DNA of 8,913 nucleotides from Syntrophaceae bacterium (GTDB lineage Bacteria > Desulfobacterota > SM23-61), in assembly GCA_003154025.1 (NCBI GenBank), contig PMCE01000393.1, positions 955 through 9,867 on the forward strand, in the 5' to 3' direction. Every line of letters starts with the position of its first letter. Position 1 is the first letter of the stretch. Position numbers and translations under genes: made by a program. The notes under the pieces are model-generated. The model did not search any database. It was given only the letters and a program-made list of their open reading frames with translations, and was not told the DNA's origin. Shown one piece after another: positions 1-5,689 of this stretch.

Positions 1-12
1 GGGGGGGGGGGG

Positions 13-687
13 GTGATGATCGGGGCGGAGGAGGAGGGGAGGGACGTATTCTCGGTGACCATCACCGATGGACGGGGAAGTCCCCGCAAGGGTCCCCCCA
101 TTTCCGATGAAGAGATGGCCTCGATCCGGCAGAAAGAATCTGTGGCCGCTTTGAAGGCGGCGGGAGCGGCGGGCGGCTTCTACCTGCGGAAGAGGAGCTC
201 TGAACTGGAAGGCGAAGGAAGGAAAGAAGTCGAGGGAGAATTGAGAGATATTTTCGAATGGCTGAACCCGAGCGAAGTCTTTCTGCCGGCGCCCTATGAG
301 CGGCATAAGACCCACATTCGCTGCACCCGTCTCGCCATCGAAGCCCTGCGCTCTTCCAAGGGTCCGAAGCCCCTGGTCCTGGGTTACAGCCTCTGGGGAA
401 ATTTTTGGGGGGAAAAGAAACGGGTGGTGCGGGATATCAGCCCGGTCATCCGGAAGAAGGTGGGAGCGGTCCTGGCCCATTCCACCCAGATTGCCTACAA
501 GAACTACCAGCAGGGAATCCTGGGAAAGAATAATTCTGAAGCGGTCTTCTGGGAAAGCCATGAAGTTCAGAAAGCCGACTTCGTGGAGATATTCCTGGAC
601 ATGACCGAACTCTTGGAGGCCAAGGGATTGTCCCTGGAGGATTTCATTCGTCAGGATGTGGAGGGTTTCATCCGTACTTTCCTGTGA
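13..687 (+). CDS. PIG-L/LmbE-family deacetylase, N-terminus missing (partial)
   Basis: This is probably a zinc-dependent N-deacetylase of the PIG-L/LmbE superfamily, whose members remove acetyl groups from GlcNAc-type sugars or related small molecules. The reading frame is open to the left edge, where it reads only GGG codons, so the first codons shown (GTG at 13, ATG at 16) are not a credible start. Visible family marks are the beta strand and turn VFSVTITDGRGSP (about residues 12-24 of the fragment), a following helix with R39..E42, and HKTH at 98-101, equivalent to the second zinc-binding HxxH motif. The N-terminal HPDD motif, which carries the other zinc ligand and the catalytic Asp, would lie 15-30 residues upstream and is lost. 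The remaining 224 aa match the rest of a family member of about 250 aa. It lies 680 nt from the transporter operon and probably belongs to another transcription unit. The substrate is unknown. Confidence 0.72.
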   Translation: MMIGAEEEGRDVFSVTITDGRGSPRKGPPISDEEMASIRQKESVAALKAAGAAGGFYLRKRSSELEGEGRKEVEGELRDIFEWLNPSEVFLPAPYERHKTHIRCTRLAIEALRSSKGPKPLVLGYSLWGNFWGEKKRVVRDISPVIRKKVGAVLAHSTQIAYKNYQQGILGKNNSEAVFWESHEVQKADFVEIFLDMTELLEAKGLSLEDFIRQDVEGFIRTFL

Positions 688-779
688 TCTTATTTTCCTT
701 CGGCTAAACCCCAAATATGCCGCGGAATCATGGAGCTTGACCTTTCCGAGAAGCTTAGGTCGTGGCGCCCGGGCCTGGC

Positions 780-834
780 AACCGTTTGGAAGCCACCCTT
801 CGATGGGGCCAAGGCTGAATCCGCTTAAACGGTT
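780..834. repeat. Inverted repeat AACCGTTT/AAACGGTT with nested stem
   Basis: AACCGTTT at 780-787 is perfectly complementary to AAACGGTT at 827-834. The intervening 39 nt can form a nested stem, with AGCC at 791-794 pairing with GGCT at 813-816. As RNA this would be a branched or long hairpin. It lies 93 nt after the deacetylase stop, and no T run follows, so it is not an obvious intrinsic terminator. I do not recognise an RNA family in it. Confidence 0.4.
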
Positions 835-884
835 CATTTCTTTCCAAGTCTGCGACGCTGCCGGAGGCCATGATTATGGTTATC

Positions 885-902
885 CCCGGGTCCTGACCCG
901 GG
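885..902. repeat. GC-rich hairpin CCCGGGT/ACCCGGG
   Basis: A perfect 7-bp stem (885-891 with 896-902) closes a 4-nt CCTG loop. TTTT occurs only about 10 nt later, after a non-T spacer, so terminator function is doubtful. It may be a short palindromic repeat of the REP kind or a weak terminator between the deacetylase and the operon promoter. Confidence 0.4.
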
Positions 903-982
903 ATGGCTGATGATTTTCGGGAGGCAGATTGGAGTCCTCCCCATAGTCCTCCGATAACGGATCCCATACGGACCAATTTTTC

Positions 983-1013
983 TTGACAATATATTTCCCT
1001 CCTGTGCTATAAA
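983..1013 (+). promoter_or_regulatory. Putative sigma70-type promoter for the transport operon
   Basis: A perfect -35 box TTGACA (983-988) is followed by TATAAA (1008-1013, five of six matches to the -10 consensus) inside an A-rich run. The spacer is 19 bp, longer than the optimal 17, so strength is uncertain. Transcription would begin near 1020, giving livF at 1367 an untranslated leader of about 340 nt. It is the only good + strand promoter I see between the deacetylase and livF. Confidence 0.5.
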
Positions 1014-1278
1014 AAAACGCCACCCCTTTCATCCCTTGTTGGTTCGAGGGTGTTTGGACTGCGATTCTGGGAACAAAGGTAATGAAATCTGGGAAAGGTC
1101 GGGGGGTCCCTTCCGGGTTTTGCCCCCTCAGCCCTGGAATGATTGCTTTTTCCCTCAGAATATTGTCCCTTTGATTTTTCTGAAGCAGCTCATTTAGCGA
1201 AGAAGGAAGATCTTCCCGGTTACCTGGACGGGTCTGAATTTTTCTCGACCGCGAAAATAGGATTCTTGCGGCCAGGGA

Positions 1279-1315
1279 TGAGGCTTTTTCCGTAGGTCGG
1301 TTGAGCCTCAGGCTC
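1279..1315 (+). promoter_or_regulatory. Two mutually exclusive small stems ahead of livF
   Basis: TGAGGCT (1279-1285) can pair with AGCCTCA (1304-1310). The second arm also overlaps GAGCC (1303-1307), which can pair with GGCTC (1311-1315). Only one of the two hairpins can form at a time. They end about 50 nt before the livF start and could be leader folding or chance. There is no following T run, so a classic attenuator is not supported. Confidence 0.22.
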
Positions 1316-1366
1316 CCAAAATTTGCTTGCATCGAAAAAACCAATTTTGCTCAGGGGCAACCAAAC

Positions 1367-2077
1367 ATGCTGCTGAACATCGAGGGAGTCTATACCTTCT
1401 ACGGAAATTTTCCGGCTTTGAGCGAAGTCTCTCTCCAGGTGGAAAAGGGAGAAATCGTCACCCTGCTGGGCAGCAACGGGGCCGGGAAATCCACTCTTCT
1501 CAAGACCATCTCCGGCCTCCTGCGCGCCCGTTCCGGGAGCATTGCCTTCGAAGGAAAGAGGATCGAGAATCTCCACCCCAACGAAATCGTCCGGCTGGGA
1601 ATCTCCCAGTGCCCGGAAGGGAGAAAGCTGTTTCCCGAAATGTCGATCCTCAAGAACCTTCGGCTGGGGGCTTACGTCCGCCGCCGCGATAAGAAGGGGC
1701 TGGAGGATTCTCTAGCGGAGATCTTTCAGCTCTTCCCCATTCTCCAGGAAAGGGCCGCCCAGATGGCCGGTACTCTATCCGGCGGGGAGCAGCAGATGCT
1801 GGCCATGGGGAGGGCGCTCATGTCCAGACCTTCCCTCCTCCTGTTGGACGAACCCTCCCTGGGGTTGGCCCCTCTCGTGGTGCGAGCCCTCTTCCAGACG
1901 ATCCGGGACATCAACCAACGCCAAATGACCGTCCTCCTGGTGGAGCAGAATGCTTCCCAAGCGCTGCAAGTGGCTCATCGGGGCTATGTCCTGGAGATCG
2001 GGCGAATCGTCCTCACCGGGCCAGGGCGGGATCTCTTGAATGATGAGAAAGTCAAACAGGCCTACCTAGGAACTTGA
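1367..2077 (+). CDS. livF: HAAT-family ABC transporter ATPase LivF
   Basis: One of the two cytoplasmic ATPases of a branched-chain-amino-acid-type importer (TC 3.A.1.4); it would pair with LivG on the LivH/LivM channel. The 236-aa protein has an A-loop Tyr near residue 12, Walker A GSNGAGKST at 35-43, the LivF hallmark PEGRKLF at 83-89 in the Q-loop region, a canonical signature LSGGEQQ at 137-143, Walker B LLLLDEP at 157-163, and VEQNA near 192-196, where LivF proteins characteristically carry Gln-Asn in the H-loop region. ATG 1367 is chosen because the protein then begins MLLNIEGVYTFYG, as LivF proteins do, with AGGGG at 1353-1357 upstream. In-frame extension to a TTG at 1301 adds 22 residues unlike the family. 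The gene leads the operon, separated from its partner livG by four genes. Confidence 0.93.
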   Translation: MLLNIEGVYTFYGNFPALSEVSLQVEKGEIVTLLGSNGAGKSTLLKTISGLLRARSGSIAFEGKRIENLHPNEIVRLGISQCPEGRKLFPEMSILKNLRLGAYVRRRDKKGLEDSLAEIFQLFPILQERAAQMAGTLSGGEQQMLAMGRALMSRPSLLLLDEPSLGLAPLVVRALFQTIRDINQRQMTVLLVEQNASQALQVAHRGYVLEIGRIVLTGPGRDLLNDEKVKQAYLGT

Positions 2078-2152
2078 TCGTATGGGAATCGGGTCCCCGC
2101 GAAGAAAAGGGGATTGGATTTGCCGGACCATTACTTCTTTTGGGAGGAAGTT

Positions 2153-3319
2153 ATGAAAGGGAGGAATCCGTTGGTTCTGGGGGGAGTGGCTTTCGTCCTG
2201 GTTCTCTTGCTGGGGGTCTCTTCCTGGGGGGCCGAGGTGATTAAGCTGGGCTTTACCGGTCCGCTGAGCGGGGGATCGGCCAAGTACGGGAAGAATTCGG
2301 AAGCCGGCCTGGTGATGGCCATGGAGGAGATTAACGCCAAAGGCGGCATCACCGTGGCCGGGAAGAAGATGAAAGTCGAGCTCGTTTCCCTCGACGACCG
2401 CTACAAGCCAGACCTCGCCGTCCAAAACGCCCGGCGCATGGTTTCGCTGGACAAAGTCCCGGCGGTTTACTGCCCCCACAGCGGCGGCATCCTGGCCATG
2501 ATGAACTTCAACGAAAAAGAAGACTTCATCGTCATGGGGTACAGCACCCATCCGAAGATCGTGGAAATGGGGAACAAGCTGGTCATCCGAATCCCCGCCG
2601 ATATCCGGGCCTATGCCGCCGCCTTCATCGACCGGGCCAGGGAGCGCGGGGTGAAAAAAGTGGCGGCGGTTCCTGGCGTCCATGAGTACGCCAAGATATG
2701 GCTGGATATCTTCAAGGAAGAATGGGCCAAGCGCGGGGGGACGCTTACCGACGTGAGTCCGGCGGATTACTCGAAGGAAACGGATTATTACACTCATTTG
2801 ACCAAAGTCATCGCCGGCAAGCCCGACGCCATCCTTCTCGTCGGCCCCTCCGAACCGGCGGCGCTCATCGTCAAGCAGGCCCGGGAACTGGGGTTCCAGG
2901 GGCGGTTTATCCTGGCCGACCAGGCCAAGATGGAGGAGATGGTGAAGATCGTTCCCCCGGAAAAGATGGAGGGGACGATTGGGCTTACCCCGCTCTACGA
3001 CCGGCCGATCAAAGACGCCGCGGTTTTTACCAAGGCGTACCAAAAACGGTTCGGCGAGCAGGAACCCTGCACCACCGAGACGGCCCAGCATTATGAGAGC
3101 GTCGGACTTCTCGTCTACGGCATGGAGATCGCGGGGACGACCACCGATGTCCGGAAAATTCGCGCAGCCATGCCCCAGGTCTTCCCCCTGGAGAAAAGGG
3201 GAATGCTGGTCCCTTCGGGTCTTTTTGCCTTGCGGGAAAACGGGGCCGAAATCCGCATCGTGTATGGAACGGAAGTCATCGGTGGCAAATGGAGCGAGCC
3301 TTTTCCGATCAAGTACTGA
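2153..3319 (+). CDS. Periplasmic substrate-binding protein of the HAAT importer, copy 1
   Basis: A LivJ/LivK-like (Peripla_BP_6, type I fold) binding protein that would capture the ligand outside the inner membrane and deliver it to LivH/LivM. ATG 2153 has a strong GGGAGG at 2142-2147 and gives 388 aa. Earlier in-frame starts put a non-signal-like stretch in front. Residues 1-27 form a signal peptide: basic start, hydrophobic core, and SSWGA at the probable signal peptidase I site, with no lipobox Cys. The mature protein starts with the family strand and loop KLGFTGPLSGG (31-41), then EEINAKGGI (58-66) and SLDDRYKPD (79-87). CPHSGG at 107-112 lies where HAAT proteins contact ligand. It follows livF by 75 nt and is followed by a close paralogue of identical length. 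Substrate unknown: amino acids, aromatic acids or other carboxylates are all compatible. Confidence 0.9.
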   Translation: MKGRNPLVLGGVAFVLVLLLGVSSWGAEVIKLGFTGPLSGGSAKYGKNSEAGLVMAMEEINAKGGITVAGKKMKVELVSLDDRYKPDLAVQNARRMVSLDKVPAVYCPHSGGILAMMNFNEKEDFIVMGYSTHPKIVEMGNKLVIRIPADIRAYAAAFIDRARERGVKKVAAVPGVHEYAKIWLDIFKEEWAKRGGTLTDVSPADYSKETDYYTHLTKVIAGKPDAILLVGPSEPAALIVKQARELGFQGRFILADQAKMEEMVKIVPPEKMEGTIGLTPLYDRPIKDAAVFTKAYQKRFGEQEPCTTETAQHYESVGLLVYGMEIAGTTTDVRKIRAAMPQVFPLEKRGMLVPSGLFALRENGAEIRIVYGTEVIGGKWSEPFPIKY

Positions 3320-3337
3320 GGGATCGGAAAAAAGCTA

Positions 3338-3378
3338 AAGCCGGCTTCTTCCTCATTCCGGTGAAAGCCGGAATCCAG
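3338..3378. repeat. REP/dRS3-like palindromic repeat between the two binding-protein genes
   Basis: The core is a perfect hairpin, ATTCCGG (3355-3361), loop TGAAAG, CCGGAAT (3368-3374), followed by CCAG. It is preceded by a 10-nt palindrome AAGCCGGCTT (3338-3347), and AAAGCCGG occurs twice (3337-3344 and 3364-3371). From memory, very similar CATTCC(C/G)-GCGAAAG-GGAATCCAG units are dispersed between genes in many proteobacteria, and the neisserial dRS3 element has the same ATTCC...GGAAT design. Family assignment is by resemblance only. As RNA it could stabilise the upstream message end or tune expression between the paralogues. Confidence 0.6.
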
Positions 3379-3425
3379 TTCTTTCCAGCGGTCATAAGTT
3401 TTCTCAACTCGGGTTTCACCGGAGC

Positions 3426-3447
3426 GATGGCTCTTCAGGGGGCCATC
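3426..3447 (+). repeat. Hairpin GATGGC/GCCATC upstream of second binding-protein gene
   Basis: GATGGC (3426-3431) pairs with GCCATC (3442-3447). The stem can be extended inward by T-G, C-G and T-G pairs. No T run follows, so it is not a standard terminator. It may be part of the structured spacer between the two paralogues. Confidence 0.3.
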
Positions 3448-3454
3448 ACGTATT

Positions 3455-3469
3455 GAATTTTCAAAATTC
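3455..3469. promoter_or_regulatory. 15-nt AT-rich palindrome just before the second binding-protein RBS
   Basis: GAATTTT-C-AAAATTC is a perfect palindrome around a single central base (3462). It ends 4 nt before the GGGAGGAGG ribosome binding site (3474-3482) of the next gene. Such a site could be an operator or a short hairpin that modulates translation. It stands out because the surroundings are GC-rich. No regulator is identifiable here, so function is unassigned. Confidence 0.35.
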
Positions 3470-3487
3470 GCTTGGGAGGAGGAAAAA

Positions 3488-4654
3488 ATGAGAAGGGGAA
3501 AGATGGGGGTTATCGTGGGGTCGGTTCTCTTTATCGGCCTCTTCCTCATGCCCCCGGCCTGGGGCGCCGACGTCGTCAAGATGGGATACTCCGGCCCATT
3601 GAGCGGGGGCGCGGCCAAGTACGGGAAGAACTGCGAGACAGGCATGACCATGGCCGTGGAGGAGATTAACGCCAAAGGCGGAATCAGCGTGGCCGGCAAG
3701 AAATACAAGATGGAGGTGTCCTCCCTGGATGACCGCTATAAGCCGGACCTGACCGTGCAGAACGCGCGTCGCATGGTCTCCCTGGATAAAGTCTCCTCCG
3801 TCTTCTGTCCCCACAGCGGCGGCATCCTGGCCATGATGAAGTTCAACGAGAAAGAAGACTTCATCGTCATGGGCTACAGCACCCACCCCAAGATCGTGGA
3901 GATGGGGAACACAATGGTCATCCGGATGCCTCCCGACGTGCGCGCCTATGCTTCGGCCTTCAGCGACAGGGCCAAGGAACGGGGAATCAAGAAGGTGGCA
4001 GCCATCCCGGGGGTCCACGAGTACGCCAAGATCTGGATGGATATTTTCGATGAAGAATGGAAGAAACGGGGCGGGGTGATCACCGATGTAAGCCCGGCCG
4101 ATTACATGAAAGAAACCGATTACTATACCCATTTGACGAAAGTAATCGCCGGCAAGCCCGACGCGATCCTCCTGATCGGAGCCTCGGAACCCGCGGCCCT
4201 GATCATCAAACAGGCCCGGGAGCTTGGGTTCAAAGGGAAATTCATCCTCGGAGACCAGGCCAAGCTAGACGAGATGGAAAAGGTGGTCTCCATCGACAAA
4301 ATGGAGGGCACGATTGCGGTAACTCCCCTTTACCATCGTCCCATCAAAGATGCCCCGGCATTCTCCCAGGCTTATAAGAAACGTTTTGGAGAGGCGGAAG
4401 TCACGACCTTTGAGTCCGCCAGCCACTACGAATCCGTTTACCTCCTGGCCTATGCCATGGAGATAGCCGGAACGACCTCGGATGTAAAGAAGATCCGGGC
4501 AGCCATCCCCCGGGTTTTTCCCCTGGAAAAGCGCGGAACCCTGGCGCCCACGGGGGTTTCGGGCCTGCGGGACAACGGGGCCCAACTGCGGATCACCTAT
4601 GGAACAGAAGTCGTCGGCGGAAAATGGACGGAACCCTTCGGGATCAAGTATTAG
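3488..4654 (+). CDS. Periplasmic substrate-binding protein of the HAAT importer, copy 2
   Basis: A second LivJ/LivK-like binding protein, also 388 aa, aligning without gaps to the copy encoded at 2153-3319. By hand count about three-quarters of mature residues are identical. ATG 3488 has a strong GGGAGGAGG at 3474-3482. Residues 1-27 are a signal peptide ending PPAWGA, with no lipobox. Shared blocks include SGPLSGG (35-41), EEINAKGGI, SLDDRYKPD, CPHSGGILAMM from 107, a long stretch FNEKEDFIVMGYSTHPKIVE, and PGVHEYAKIW. The signal peptides and scattered surface positions differ most; conservative swaps (I/V, L/M, R/K, D/E) dominate. This is a tandem duplication with both copies intact, suggesting two ligand ranges or conditions served by one channel. 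It is followed by a 171-nt gap filled by a heptamer inverted repeat before livH. Confidence 0.9.
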   Translation: MRRGKMGVIVGSVLFIGLFLMPPAWGADVVKMGYSGPLSGGAAKYGKNCETGMTMAVEEINAKGGISVAGKKYKMEVSSLDDRYKPDLTVQNARRMVSLDKVSSVFCPHSGGILAMMKFNEKEDFIVMGYSTHPKIVEMGNTMVIRMPPDVRAYASAFSDRAKERGIKKVAAIPGVHEYAKIWMDIFDEEWKKRGGVITDVSPADYMKETDYYTHLTKVIAGKPDAILLIGASEPAALIIKQARELGFKGKFILGDQAKLDEMEKVVSIDKMEGTIAVTPLYHRPIKDAPAFSQAYKKRFGEAEVTTFESASHYESVYLLAYAMEIAGTTSDVKKIRAAIPRVFPLEKRGTLAPTGVSGLRDNGAQLRITYGTEVVGGKWTEPFGIKY

Positions 4655-4660
4655 AATAAC

Positions 4661-4823
4661 CCCGTTGCTGGTTGCTCGTTGCTCGTTTTTTCTCCCGCTT
4701 CCCTCGACGGAGGGGAGAAAAGACGATAGGCGAAATCTGGCCGCCTGGATAAAGGATGGGCAACAGGTAACCAGCAACGAGAAACCAGTAACCTGCAACG
4801 AGGAACGGGCAACGAGGAACGAG
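4661..4823. repeat. Inverted heptanucleotide-repeat element A (CTSGTTN / NAACSAG)
   Basis: The left arm is four contiguous 7-bp units (4661-4688): CCCGTTG, CTGGTTG, CTCGTTG, CTCGTTT. The right arm is nine contiguous 7-bp units in reverse-complement orientation (4761-4823), each matching N-A-A-C-n-n-G, for example TAACCAG, CAACGAG (three times), AAACCAG, GAACGGG and GAACGAG. The arms can pair into a long imperfect hairpin. The 72-nt centre contains its own stem, TTTTCTCCC (4688-4696) with GGGAGAAAA (4713-4721). The element starts 6 nt after the upstream stop codon and ends 2 nt before the livH ATG, filling the gap. No transposase or CRISPR features are present. I do not recognise a named family. 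Heptanucleotide STRR repeats of cyanobacteria are a distant precedent, without this two-arm design. Confidence 0.75.
4814..4818 (+). promoter_or_regulatory. livH ribosome binding site lying inside the heptamer array
   Basis: GAGGA at 4814-4818 spans the junction of the last two heptamers (CAACGAG and GAACGAG) and lies 7 nt ahead of ATG 4826. It is the only Shine-Dalgarno-like sequence near the livH start, so the repeat itself seems to provide it. If the array folds with the left arm, this site would be sequestered. Confidence 0.5.
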
Positions 4824-4825
4824 TT

Positions 4826-5689
4826 ATGCTCCTCTTCTTCCAGCAACTGGTCAACGGGATTATGTTGGGGGCGGTCTATTCCCTGGTCGCCCTCGGCCTG
4901 ACCCTCATCTACGGGATCCTGCACGTCCCCAACTTCGCCCACGGCCACAAGTACATGTGGGCGGCCTTCACCAGTCTGTTCCTGGTGGTCAGTTTCCACG
5001 CCAATTACTGGGTCTCCCTGGTGATGGCCATGGTCATACTGGGTTTGGTGGGAGCGGGGGTGGAAAGGCTGGTCTACCGGCCTCTGCGGGACATGCCCCA
5101 CATCAATTCCTTTATCGCCGCCATCGGACTCCTCCTAGTCCTGGAGAGCCTTTCGCTGATCGTCTGGGGGGCGGACTTTCGCCGCTTCCCGGCCCTCTAT
5201 GATAAGCCGATCAACATCCTGGGAGTGGCCATCACCCTCCAGCGGCTGCTGGTCATCGTGGGCGCGGCCGTGCTCATCATCCTCCTTCAACTCTTCATCA
5301 AGCGAACCTGGCTGGGGGCAACCATCGAAGCCGTAGCCCAGAACCCCGAGGGGGCTCAGTTGGTGGGGATCAGCATCGACCGGGTGTCCAGCCTGACCTT
5401 CGGCATCGGGACCGCCCTGGCGGCAGCGGCGGCAACGCTCATCGCCCCCATCTTCCTGGTGTATCCCACCATGGGTTCGATGCCGAACCTGAAAGCCTTC
5501 GTGGTCATCATCATCGGGGGGATGGGGTCGATTCCGGGCGCGGTCATCGGCGGGTTCATGCTCGGGCTCATCGAATCCCTGGGGGGAGGGTACATCTCCA
5601 CCGATTACAAGGACCTGTTTGCCTTCGGGGCCCTCGTAACCTTCCTCACTTTCCGGCCGCTGGGGCTGTTTGGAAAGGGGGTGCGATGA
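4826..5689 (+). CDS. livH: HAAT-family ABC transporter permease LivH
   Basis: Inner-membrane permease (BPD_transp_2 family) forming half of the translocation channel with LivM. The 287-aa protein is hydrophobic throughout, with about eight membrane segments. The start MLLFFQQLVNGIMLGAVYSL and the following LGLTLIYGILHVPNFAHG (residues about 23-40) are typical of the LivH N-terminus, which fixes ATG 4826. AVAQNPEGAQLVGIS near residues 170-184 is the cytoplasmic coupling loop that contacts the ATPases, and FVVIIIGGMGSIPGAVIGG near 228-246 is a conserved re-entrant/TM motif of the family. The length is normal. The stop codon overlaps the livM start (ATGA, 5686-5689), implying translational coupling. 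Its own ribosome binding site comes from the preceding repeat array. Confidence 0.93.
   Translation: MLLFFQQLVNGIMLGAVYSLVALGLTLIYGILHVPNFAHGHKYMWAAFTSLFLVVSFHANYWVSLVMAMVILGLVGAGVERLVYRPLRDMPHINSFIAAIGLLLVLESLSLIVWGADFRRFPALYDKPINILGVAITLQRLLVIVGAAVLIILLQLFIKRTWLGATIEAVAQNPEGAQLVGISIDRVSSLTFGIGTALAAAAATLIAPIFLVYPTMGSMPNLKAFVVIIIGGMGSIPGAVIGGFMLGLIESLGGGYISTDYKDLFAFGALVTFLTFRPLGLFGKGVR

Larger units (their letters stand above)
688..1366. other. Gene-free stretch of about 680 nt: inverted repeats, promoter and long livF leader
   Basis: I see no convincing protein-coding gene here. The open frames in it lack ribosome binding sites and recognisable motifs. The stretch contains a structured inverted repeat at 780-834, a GC-rich hairpin at 885-902, a sigma70-type promoter at 983-1013, a 12-nt perfect palindrome (GGAAGATCTTCC) at 1205-1216, and overlapping small stems at 1279-1315 just ahead of livF. 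No clear terminator (GC stem followed by a T run) follows the deacetylase gene. Confidence 0.6.

Noticed and set aside
885..902. Intrinsic terminator for the deacetylase gene
   Set aside because: The stem is GC-rich, but the T run is only four bases long and displaced by about 10 nt. Listed only as a hairpin.
1038..1056. GGTTCGA-like motif suggesting the T-loop of a tRNA
   Set aside because: No acceptor stem, anticodon arm or D-loop can be assembled around it.
1082..1174. 30-codon + strand mini-ORF in the leader, ending with several Leu/Ile codons, as a possible attenuation leader peptide
   Set aside because: Leu/Ile enrichment is modest, there is no well-spaced Shine-Dalgarno, and no terminator/antiterminator pair follows. 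Not enough to call it.
880..1344. 154-aa open frame on the - strand over the livF leader
   Set aside because: No ribosome binding site, no recognisable domain, low-complexity polar composition, and it overlaps the + strand promoter and leader. Most likely a chance frame.
1301..1366. N-terminal extension of LivF from a TTG at 1301
   Set aside because: The added 22 residues do not resemble any LivF. ATG 1367 gives the family-typical N-terminus with AGGGG upstream.
2066..3091. Long - strand open frame (341 aa) antisense to the first binding protein, and a similar 223-aa one at 3461-4132
   Set aside because: Both mirror the high-GC codon structure of the + strand genes, and their similarity to each other only reflects the paralogy of those genes.
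4661..4823. CRISPR array
   Set aside because: Units are 7 bp and contiguous, with no spacers, and they occur as inverted arms. No cas genes are present.
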